This document shows positions 25,329-31,633 of a stretch of DNA of 64,000 bases, piece after piece; position 1 is the first letter of the stretch; the number at the start of each line of letters is the position of its first letter. The notes beneath the pieces are model-generated. The model saw nothing but the letters and a program-made list of their open reading frames with translations, was not told the origin of the DNA and did no database searches. The stretch is from the NCBI GenBank assembly GCA_900321005.1, contig ONUF01000012.1, positions 31,062 to 95,061 of the forward strand, read 5' to 3'. The translations under genes were made by a program, and so were the position numbers. Source of the stretch: an uncultured Bacteroidales bacterium. GTDB lineage: Bacteria > Bacteroidota > Bacteroidia > Bacteroidales > Paludibacteraceae.

Positions 25329-26225
25329 GCTTTTCTTTTCGGCGATGCGGAGTTTGGCGCTGCGGGCGCGGGGGTTAGCGGCGACTTCTTCTGGCGAGGC
25401 TTCGCGGCCTTTCTCAATCAATTTGAAAGGCGTGAGGATATTGCCGTAGAAATCTTTCTCGATAGTGCCCTCGAGGTTGCCGCTGCGCAGGAAATTCTTG
25501 ACGAGTCGGTCTTCGAGGGAGTGGTAGGTGAGGATGGCGATACGTCCGCCCGGGGCGAGCAGGTCGCGCGCGGCGACGAGCATATCACGGAGCGCGCCGA
25601 GTTCATCGTTGACCTCGATACGCAGGGCCTGGAAGAGCCGCGCCAGTTCTTTGGACTGCTCGGCGGGTATGCGCGAGGCGGCGACGAGGTCTTCGGTTCG
25701 GAGAATCGCCTTCTGGCTGCGCGCCCGGCAGAGGTTTTTCGCGATGGCGCGTCCGCTGTTGAGTTCGCCGTAGAGGTAGAAAATACGCGCGAGGTCTTCT
25801 TCGGAATAGGTATTGACGATGTCGGCGGCGGTGCGCTTGGCGGTTTGGTTCATCCGCATGTCGAGCGGCGCCGGGAAGCGGAAACTGAAGCCGCGTTCGG
25901 GACAATCGAAATGGTGAAAGCTGACGCCGAGGTCGGCGAGCAGTCCGTCGATAGCGGTGACGCCGTAGTAATCGAGCCAGTTGCGGAGGTATCGGAAGTT
26001 ACTATGCACGAAAGTCCACCGCGGGTCGTCGATGGCGTTGGCGAGCGCATCGGCATCCTGGTCGAACGAGAAGAGACGGCCGCCATCGTTTGTCAGCTCT
26101 TTCATTATAGCGCGGCTGTGCCCTCCTCCTCCGAAGGTTACGTCCACATAGGTCCCCGCCGGCTTGATATTCAAACCTTCGATCGTTTCCTTTAACATTG
26201 CGGGGATGTGGTAGACGGTGGACAT
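25326..26225 (-). CDS. rsmH: 16S rRNA m4C1402 methyltransferase RsmH (MraW)
   Basis: 299 residues. SAM-binding start VDVTFGGGGHSRAIM, GLLADLGVSFHHFD, the RGFSFRFPAPLDMRMN block, and LTYHSLEDRLVKNF near the C-terminus. It methylates C1402 of 16S rRNA. It is in the standard position between mraZ and ftsL. Its stop codon and its 5' flank both lie in heptamer arrays. Confidence 0.95.
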   Translation of the reverse strand: MSTVYHIPAMLKETIEGLNIKPAGTYVDVTFGGGGHSRAIMKELTNDGGRLFSFDQDADALANAIDDPRWTFVHSNFRYLRNWLDYYGVTAIDGLLADLGVSFHHFDCPERGFSFRFPAPLDMRMNQTAKRTAADIVNTYSEEDLARIFYLYGELNSGRAIAKNLCRARSQKAILRTEDLVAASRIPAEQSKELARLFQALRIEVNDELGALRDMLVAARDLLAPGGRIAILTYHSLEDRLVKNFLRSGNLEGTIEKDFYGNILTPFKLIEKGREASPEEVAANPRARSAKLRIAEKKS

Positions 26226-26226
26226 T

Positions 26227-26280
26227 GTTTAATGTTTAATGTTTAATGTTTAATGTTTAATGTTTAATGTTTAATGTTTA
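26227..26280. repeat. Seven perfect GTTTAAT heptamers between rsmH and mraZ
   Basis: Seven identical GTTTAAT units (26227-26275) plus a partial one. The last mraZ codon (His) and its stop lie inside the array. Confidence 0.95.
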
Positions 26281-26723
26281 GGGGACATTTTTGCACGGAG
26301 GCGGGCGGCGAGTTCGGTTTGGGAGAGTCGTTTAGCAGCGAAGGTATCGGGAGTCCAGAGTGCAAAGCGGTTGAGCATGCCGACAAAGAGCACATCGTTT
26401 TGCGCACCGATGGTCTCGAGGTTTTTCTTCTGCAGCAGGATACGACCCTGGCCGTCCATCTCCAGGTACTCGGCATCCGCCATGAACTGCATGAGGATGA
26501 GTTGGTCTTCGGGATCCCACTCGTCGAGTGCGGCGCGGAGGGTCTCCACTTTCTCGTTCCACACCGCTTCGGGGTAGAACATAAGGCACTCGTTGTCGGT
26601 GTCACGGCGCATGACGATACGCTTCGCGTTCGTCTCGGCCAGGATCCGGCGATAGGTGGCGGGGATAAAGATGCGTCCCTTCTCGTCCAAGCGTCCTTCG
26701 ATATTTCCTACAAATGTTTGCAT
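26271..26723 (-). CDS. mraZ: Transcriptional regulator MraZ
   Basis: 150 residues with two SpoVT/AbrB-type halves: FVGNIEGRLDEKGRIFIPATYR near the start and AEYLEMDGQGRILLQKKN in the second half. It normally binds DNA upstream of its own cluster. It is the first gene of the division/wall cluster, behind the promoter at 26804-26811. The leader contains the TGTGTTA array (26727-26775), which could change spacing to any MraZ operator; no clear direct-repeat operator was found. Confidence 0.93.
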   Translation of the reverse strand: MQTFVGNIEGRLDEKGRIFIPATYRRILAETNAKRIVMRRDTDNECLMFYPEAVWNEKVETLRAALDEWDPEDQLILMQFMADAEYLEMDGQGRILLQKKNLETIGAQNDVLFVGMLNRFALWTPDTFAAKRLSQTELAARLRAKMSPKH

Positions 26724-26726
26724 ATA

Positions 26727-26775
26727 TGTGTTATGTGTTATGTGTTATGTGTTATGTGTTATGTGTTATGTGTTA
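26727..26775. repeat. Seven perfect TGTGTTA heptamers in the mraZ leader
   Basis: Seven identical units directly upstream of the mraZ start codon and downstream of the promoter -7 box, so they are transcribed in the leader. Confidence 0.95.
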
Positions 26776-26803
26776 TGTGTAGCGTTTAATGATTTTTCGG
26801 GTG

Positions 26804-26811
26804 CAAAGGTA
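26804..26811 (-). promoter_or_regulatory. -7 promoter box of the mraZ cluster
   Basis: TACCTTTG on the minus strand about 80 bases before mraZ. No clear TTTG occurs exactly 20 bp upstream, so the -33 element is weak or different. Confidence 0.6.
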
Positions 26812-27004
26812 CAAAAAATATTTGAATTCCACCACAATTCCCCACAAAAAATTTTATCAATTGTTTTATCAACAGCATTTCGACAGACAAAATGAGTAAT
26901 AATATTACTGAAAATCAGCAACTTAAATGAGTTATTAACAATTTAACGAAAAGTGGGGTAAAATGGGGTGGTATATTTTGCACCGCAATTTTTTTAGCGA
27001 AATT

Positions 27005-27036
27005 CTTGCGTATGTCGTAAATTCTTCGTACCTTTG
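27005..27036 (+). promoter_or_regulatory. Promoter of tRNA-Leu
   Basis: CTTG (27005-27008), 20 bp beginning CGTATGTC, TACCTTTG (27029-27036); about 25 bases before the mature tRNA. Confidence 0.8.
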
Positions 27037-27061
27037 CAGCCGCTTTTAAAAAGCGATTTCC

Positions 27062-27143
27062 GCGGCATTGGCGGAATTGGTAGACGCGCCAGACTTAGGA
27101 TCTGGTTCCGAGAGGAGTGAAAGTTCGAGTCTTTTATGCCGCA
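27062..27143 (+). tRNA. tRNA-Leu (anticodon TAG)
   Basis: Acceptor GCGGCAT pairs with ATGCCGC (27136-27142). The anticodon stem CCAGA/TCTGG holds loop CTTAGGA. A long variable arm and T arm GAAAG-TTCGAGT-CTTTT follow. CCA is not encoded. A lipoprotein start codon follows only 4 bases after the discriminator base. Confidence 0.92.
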
Positions 27144-27147
27144 CGAT

Positions 27148-27639
27148 ATGAGAACGATATTGAAAATACTTGTGGTCGCTATTGCAGCCGTCAGCCTGAC
27201 TTCTTGCTTAGGAGGAGACTTACAGTGCACACCGGGTATATACTGCAAATATGCCTTTTGTACGCATGTGGACGGCACACGCGACACGGTGCTGTTTCAA
27301 GCAGATGCCTCTTGTGTCGTGAAGTTAGGCGACACGGTGAAAGTGCCGATGTATGTGGACGGCGTGTACCATCCGCTGACCGTTTTTCAGGTCAGTGGAG
27401 ATACTTCTGCGGTGCGGTATTCCTTCGCATGCGACGCTGCGTCGATGCGTATGTTAAAGCCGGATTCTAAGTTAGAAGAAGGGTATCTGCATTTTGCCGA
27501 TTCGTGCTACGGCATGTCGCTGTCGCTGTATTATATAGCGAAAGTGAAGGGGGATTTTCCGCTCACATTCAGTCTGTCCTCGTTAGCAGCGGAGCCGTAT
27601 GCGCATAACTCGCTGCAAGTTACTCAGTCTGTTCGTTAG
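27148..27639 (+). CDS. Small cysteine-containing lipoprotein, joined to tRNA-Leu
   Basis: About 163 residues. MRTILKILVVAIAAVSLTSC is a lipoprotein signal with the lipobox LTSC. The rest is beta-rich with several cysteines (CTPGIYCKYAFC). No known domain is recognised. The ATG at 27148 lies 4 bases after the 3' end of tRNA-Leu. An in-frame ATG also lies inside the acceptor stem (27136). With no other promoter visible, the mRNA is probably made by tRNA 3' processing. Its 3' end overlaps mazG (opposite strand) by 20 bases. Confidence 0.7.
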   Translation: MRTILKILVVAIAAVSLTSCLGGDLQCTPGIYCKYAFCTHVDGTRDTVLFQADASCVVKLGDTVKVPMYVDGVYHPLTVFQVSGDTSAVRYSFACDAASMRMLKPDSKLEEGYLHFADSCYGMSLSLYYIAKVKGDFPLTFSLSSLAAEPYAHNSLQVTQSVR

Positions 27640-28411
27640 CTTTTGCTTCCTGCCAAAGGGCTTCCATCTCATCTAAGGTCATGTCTTTGAGGTCATGGCC
27701 TTTTTCTTTGGCGCGTTGCTCGAGGTAGTTGAAGCGCCGCATGAACTTGAGGTTGGTCTGCTCGAGGGCATTATCGGGGCGGATCTTATAGAGTCGCGCG
27801 GCATTGATCATGGCGAAGAGGAGATCTCCGAATTCGGCCTCTTTGTTGCCGCCGTCTTCCTTGGCCAGTTCCGCTTGGAGTTCGTCGAGTTCTTCATGGA
27901 CCTTGCCCCACACGTCTTCGCGGTGCTCCCAATCGAAGCCTACGTTCGCCACTTTGTCCTGGATGCGATAGGCCTTGACGAGTGCAGGCAGGGAGTCGGG
28001 GATGCCTCCGAGAACGGTTTTGTTTCCGCCCTGTTCTTTGAGTTTGACTTGTTCCCATAAGTGACTGACTTCTTCAGCGTTTTGCGCCGCTTCCTGGCCA
28101 TAGACATGCGGATGGCGGAAGATGAGTTTGTCGCAGAGACGGTTGCAGACATCGGCGATGTCGAACGCACCGGTTTCGGAACCCATCTTGGCATAGAAGA
28201 TGACATGCAGGAGCACATCACCGAGTTCCTTGCTGATCTCGTTCATGTCATGACGGGAGATAGCGGTGGCCAGTTCGTAGGTCTCTTCGATGGTGTTCTG
28301 GCGAAGGCTGTCGAAGGTCTGTTTGCGGTCCCACGGGCACTTCTCGCGCAGGTCATCCATGATGTCGAGCAGACGTCCGAAGGCTGCGAGTTGTTCTGAT
28401 CTACTGCTCAT
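27620..28411 (-). CDS. mazG: Nucleoside triphosphate pyrophosphohydrolase MazG
   Basis: 263 residues with two MazG domains. The first has CPWDRKQTFDSL and the metal motif EETYEL (about 35-45). The second has EELDELQAEL and EFGDLLFAMIN. It hydrolyses non-canonical or excess NTPs to NMP and pyrophosphate. Its start overlaps the lpxH end by 11 bases, so the two are translationally linked. Confidence 0.92.
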   Translation of the reverse strand: MSSRSEQLAAFGRLLDIMDDLREKCPWDRKQTFDSLRQNTIEETYELATAISRHDMNEISKELGDVLLHVIFYAKMGSETGAFDIADVCNRLCDKLIFRHPHVYGQEAAQNAEEVSHLWEQVKLKEQGGNKTVLGGIPDSLPALVKAYRIQDKVANVGFDWEHREDVWGKVHEELDELQAELAKEDGGNKEAEFGDLLFAMINAARLYKIRPDNALEQTNLKFMRRFNYLEQRAKEKGHDLKDMTLDEMEALWQEAKANEQTE

Positions 28412-29189
28412 AGTTATGCATGGTCAGGTGACCTTTGTGGTCCAGTTTGGCATAGGTCCACTGTTTGAAGCAATCGCCGAGGATGATGACGCGGCTGCCG
28501 GAGGCTATCTGCAGGTCGAGTTCGATATGCCGGTGGCCGAAGATATAGTAGTCGCGATGGTTGCCTATTTTCTCCTGCTCTTTGGCAAAGAGGACAAGTT
28601 CTTCTTTGTCCTCGCCTTTGTAGGGGCAGGGGTTGGCTATCTCATTGAGGCGGCTCTTTTTCGCCCAGGTATAGCCGAGTTTGTTTCCCCATGCCGGCGG
28701 GAGGCAGCGGAAGAAGAACTGGGCGGTAGGCGAGTTAAAGAGTTTCTTGAGACGGATAAAGGACTCGATTCTCTTTCGCACGGGTCTGGGGTAGAGTGTC
28801 TCCCAATTGGAAGGCAGCAGTCCATCGCCATGGCTGAGGTATATCTGCTTGCCATAGCGGCTGATGGTGCAAGGCTCATAGTGCACCTCCATACCCGTCA
28901 GTTTGGACAGTCCGCCGAAGGTCCAGAGGTCATGGTTGCCGATGAAGAAATGGACGTGGATGCCACGTTTGATGAGGCTGCGGATCTCCTTCATGAGCGG
29001 AGAGAACTGGCGCTTGGCATGATCATGCGCGTAGAACTCGCACCAGAAGTCGAACATATCGCCGAGCATGTAGATGGACACAGCATCTTTGCTCATCATC
29101 TCGAGCATGTCGATGAGTTTTTTCTGGTGCGCCCAGCCGCGTTCGATAGCCAGACTACCTAAGTGTGCGTCAGATAAGAAGTATATCAT
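28401..29189 (-). CDS. lpxH: UDP-2,3-diacylglucosamine hydrolase LpxH-like
   Basis: 262 residues with the calcineurin-like metal sites DAHLG (7-11), GDMFDFW, GNHDLWTF, SHGDGL and FGHRH. This is the LpxH pattern, producing lipid X in lipid A synthesis at the cytoplasmic face. It lies between the DUF59 gene and mazG in one short operon from the promoter at 29563-29594. Confidence 0.88.
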   Translation of the reverse strand: MIYFLSDAHLGSLAIERGWAHQKKLIDMLEMMSKDAVSIYMLGDMFDFWCEFYAHDHAKRQFSPLMKEIRSLIKRGIHVHFFIGNHDLWTFGGLSKLTGMEVHYEPCTISRYGKQIYLSHGDGLLPSNWETLYPRPVRKRIESFIRLKKLFNSPTAQFFFRCLPPAWGNKLGYTWAKKSRLNEIANPCPYKGEDKEELVLFAKEQEKIGNHRDYYIFGHRHIELDLQIASGSRVIILGDCFKQWTYAKLDHKGHLTMHNYEQ

Positions 29190-29224
29190 GTTGAATGTGT
29201 AATGTTTAATGTTTAGTGTTTAGA
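29190..29224. repeat. 7-bp tandem repeat between lpxH and the DUF59 gene
   Basis: Five heptamers GTTGAAT, GTGTAAT, GTTTAAT, GTTTAGT, GTTTAGA; the DUF59 stop codon is inside. Confidence 0.9.
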
Positions 29225-29534
29225 GAAAACCGAGTTCGAGTTTTGCTTCTTCGGACATCATGTCTTTGGTCCATTCGGGTTCGAAGACGATGGTGACATT
29301 GACATCTTTGACGCCCTCGACCGAGCCCACTTTCTGGCGGATATCTTCGACGATGAAGTCGCCTGCGGGGCATGATGGCGCGGTGAGCGTCATGGTGATG
29401 TCGCATACTCCGTCGTCTTTGAGTTCGATGCCGTAGATGAGGCCAAGGTCATAGACGTTGACCGGTATTTCGGGGTCAAAGACGGTCTTGAGCATGCGAA
29501 GTATCTCTTCTTCTTTTTCCAAAAACTCGTTCAT
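29220..29534 (-). CDS. DUF59/MIP18-family iron-sulfur assembly protein (SufT-like)
   Basis: About 104 residues from the ATG at 29532-29534. The longer reading would begin upstream of the promoter and is rejected. The core DPEIPVNVYDLGLIYGIEL, then MTLTAPSCPAGDFI with the conserved cysteine, is the MIP18/SufT pattern for iron-sulfur cluster maturation. The 5' leader begins with a perfect hairpin CGCCG-TAAAAA-CGGCG (29546-29561) at about the transcription start, which may protect the mRNA end. Confidence 0.85.
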   Translation of the reverse strand: MNEFLEKEEEILRMLKTVFDPEIPVNVYDLGLIYGIELKDDGVCDITMTLTAPSCPAGDFIVEDIRQKVGSVEGVKDVNVTIVFEPEWTKDMMSEEAKLELGFL

Positions 29535-29562
29535 TCGTTGTAACTCGCCGTAAAAACGGCGA

Positions 29563-29594
29563 CAAAGGTACAACAAAAAAATGACATACACAAG
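29563..29594 (-). promoter_or_regulatory. Promoter of the DUF59-lpxH-mazG operon, overlapping the htpG terminator
   Basis: Minus strand CTTG (29591-29594), 20 bp beginning TGTATGTCA, TACCTTTG (29563-29570). The -33 box is in the loop of the hairpin 29582-29605. Confidence 0.8.
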
Positions 29595-29605
29595 GGTGTA
29601 TGCCA
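29582..29605 (-). terminator. htpG terminator fused to the next promoter
   Basis: Arms GACATACAC / GTGTATG(C)C (29583-29591 and 29596-29604) with a 4-base loop and one mismatch, followed on the minus transcript by a run of seven U. Confidence 0.75.
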
Positions 29606-29628
29606 CTTTTCTGCTTTTTTTGTCGTTT

Positions 29629-31491
29629 TTACAACAGCTCGACGGAGCGGTTGACGAACTTCGCGAGGGCTTCGCCCTTCAATTGACCGCTGGCGAGGAG
29701 GGCGATGTCGATGAGTTGTTTCATTCGTTCCTCTTGACCTTCGGTCTTGTCGACGAGGGCTTGGATAGCAGGGTGGGCGGTGTTGAGAACGAGGGTGTAA
29801 CTGTCCGGCATGTTGCCGTAGAAATTCATCATACCCTGTTGGTGTGCCGCCATCTCCTTCATTCGCCGCATGAACTCGTTCTGCGTCAGGAAGACCGGCA
29901 GCGCATCGGCTGCGGCTGCTTCGCAGGTGACGGTATATTTGAGTTTTTCTTCGGCGGTCGGCAGCAGCGCTTCGAAGGCCTTTCGCAGGCCTTCTTTCTG
30001 CTCGTCGGTATATTCGTCCTTCGCCACATCTTCTTTGCGAATGAGGTTCTCGATGGTGTCAGAGTCGATGCGTACAAAGCGCAGTTTCTCGCTTTTTTGC
30101 TCGGCCTGCGACATACAGTGTACATCTAATTCGCCGTCCATGAGAAGGACGTCGTAACCCTTCGCTTTCGCGCGCTCGATGTAGGTGTAATGGGCGTCGG
30201 GGTCGTTGGTGTATAGGAGGACGAGGTTGCCGTCTTTATCGACCTGTTTGTCGCGCACTTGGTCTTTGTATTCCTCTATCGTCGCGTATTTGCCGTCGAG
30301 GTTCTTGAGGAGCGCGAAGGTGACGGCTTTCTCGTAGAACTTTTCGTCGGTGAGCATGCCGAACTGGATGAACATCTTGATGTCGTCCCATTTTTTCGCG
30401 AACTCGTCCTTGTCGGCTTTGTAGAGTTCTGCCAGTTTGTCAGCCACTTTCTTGGTGATGTAGCCGGAGATTTTCTTGACATTGTTGTCGGACTGGAGGT
30501 ACGACCGGCTGACATTCAGCGGGATGTCCGGCGAGTCGATCACGCCGTGCAGCAGCGTCAGGTATTCCGGGACGATGTTCTCCACCTCGTCGGTCACATA
30601 GACCTGGTTGCAGTAGAGTTGGATCTTGTTGCGATGCACATCGAGGTTCGACTTGATTTTCGGGAAGTACAAGATACCCGTGAGGTTGAACGGATAGTCC
30701 ACATTGAGGTGGATGTGGAAGAGCGGTTCGTCGAACTGCATGGGATAGAGTTCGTGGTAGAAGGTCTTGTAATCCTCTTCGGTCAGGTCCGCAGGTTTAC
30801 GGGTCCATGCAGGGTTGATATCGTTGATGATGTTCTCTTCATCGAGTTCAACCTCCTTGCCGTCTTTCCACTCTTTCTTCTTGCCGAAAGCAATCTCTAC
30901 GGGCAGGAATTTGCAGTATTTCTTGAGCAAGCCTTCAATGGTTGCGTCCTCGAGGTACTGCGAGAACTCATCGTCGATATGGAGCACGATGTCGGTGCCT
31001 CGCTCGGCTTTGATGGTCTCTTCCATCGTGTACTCCGGATCTCCCGAGCACGACCAGTGAACGGCTTTCGCGTCCTCTTTGTAGGACTGCGAGAAGATCT
31101 CCACTTTCTTGCTGACCATGAAGGCGGAGTAGAAGCCGAGACCGAAATGGCCGATGATGGCTTCCGCTTTGTCTTTGTACTGGTTGAGGAACTCCTCGGC
31201 GCCGGAAAATGCGATCTGGTTGATGAACTTATCCACCTCTTCGGCCGTCATGCCGATACCATGGTCGGAGACGGTGAGGGTTTTCTTTTTCTTGTCGATA
31301 GCGACGCGTACCCGTAGGTCGCCCAGGTCACCCTTGGCTTCGCCAACAGAGGACAGCGTCTTCAGCTTGGTCGTTGCATCCACGGCATTGGAGATCAGTT
31401 CGCGCAGGAAGATCTCATGGTCCGAATACAGAAATTTCTTAATGACGGGGAAGATGTTATCGCTTGTTACCCCAATTGTTCCTTTACTCAT
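29629..31491 (-). CDS. htpG: HSP90-family chaperone HtpG
   Basis: 620 residues. GHKL ATPase signatures ELISNAVDATTKL, SDHGIGMT and GHFGLGFYSAFMV in the first 150 residues, then the middle and C-terminal domains. It is a cytosolic ATP-dependent chaperone. Upstream lie a micro-hairpin array (31497-31552) in the leader, a near-consensus sigma-54 site and a perfect 6-3-6 inverted repeat (31584-31598). Confidence 0.95.
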   Translation of the reverse strand: MSKGTIGVTSDNIFPVIKKFLYSDHEIFLRELISNAVDATTKLKTLSSVGEAKGDLGDLRVRVAIDKKKKTLTVSDHGIGMTAEEVDKFINQIAFSGAEEFLNQYKDKAEAIIGHFGLGFYSAFMVSKKVEIFSQSYKEDAKAVHWSCSGDPEYTMEETIKAERGTDIVLHIDDEFSQYLEDATIEGLLKKYCKFLPVEIAFGKKKEWKDGKEVELDEENIINDINPAWTRKPADLTEEDYKTFYHELYPMQFDEPLFHIHLNVDYPFNLTGILYFPKIKSNLDVHRNKIQLYCNQVYVTDEVENIVPEYLTLLHGVIDSPDIPLNVSRSYLQSDNNVKKISGYITKKVADKLAELYKADKDEFAKKWDDIKMFIQFGMLTDEKFYEKAVTFALLKNLDGKYATIEEYKDQVRDKQVDKDGNLVLLYTNDPDAHYTYIERAKAKGYDVLLMDGELDVHCMSQAEQKSEKLRFVRIDSDTIENLIRKEDVAKDEYTDEQKEGLRKAFEALLPTAEEKLKYTVTCEAAAADALPVFLTQNEFMRRMKEMAAHQQGMMNFYGNMPDSYTLVLNTAHPAIQALVDKTEGQEERMKQLIDIALLASGQLKGEALAKFVNRSVELL

Positions 31492-31496
31492 ATGAT

Positions 31497-31552
31497 AGAA
31501 TGTTTATTGTTACACGTTTATTGCCCTGCGGGCGTTTATAGCTTCGCTGTGT
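31497..31552. repeat. Micro-hairpin array in the htpG leader
   Basis: GTTTAT units with GT-TAC-AC, GCCC-TGC-GGGC and AGC-TTC-GCT hairpins, directly before the htpG start codon. Confidence 0.8.
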
Positions 31553-31583
31553 ATCGGTCAAATTCCGTGCCATATGCGAAAGA

Positions 31584-31598
31584 CTGCCATTTTGGCAG
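31584..31598. promoter_or_regulatory. Perfect inverted repeat upstream of htpG
   Basis: CTGCCA-TTT-TGGCAG. It is not the CIRCE sequence. Position upstream of a heat-shock gene suggests an operator. Confidence 0.5.
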
Positions 31599-31607
31599 AA
31601 AATGCAA

Positions 31608-31631
31608 TAAAAAAGCACCCCGAAGGGTGCT
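31608..31631 (-). terminator. Terminator of the aminopeptidase gene
   Basis: AGCACCC / GGGTGCT arms (31614-31620, 31625-31631) with a TTCG loop on the minus strand and a following U-run, 3 bases after the stop codon. Confidence 0.85.
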
Positions 31632-31633
31632 GA

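Noticed and set aside
26227-26775. Heptamer arrays as CRISPR or origin iterons
   Set aside because: No spacers, unit too short, and arrays of different sequence are scattered at gene ends across 40 kb; no dnaA or DnaA boxes nearby.
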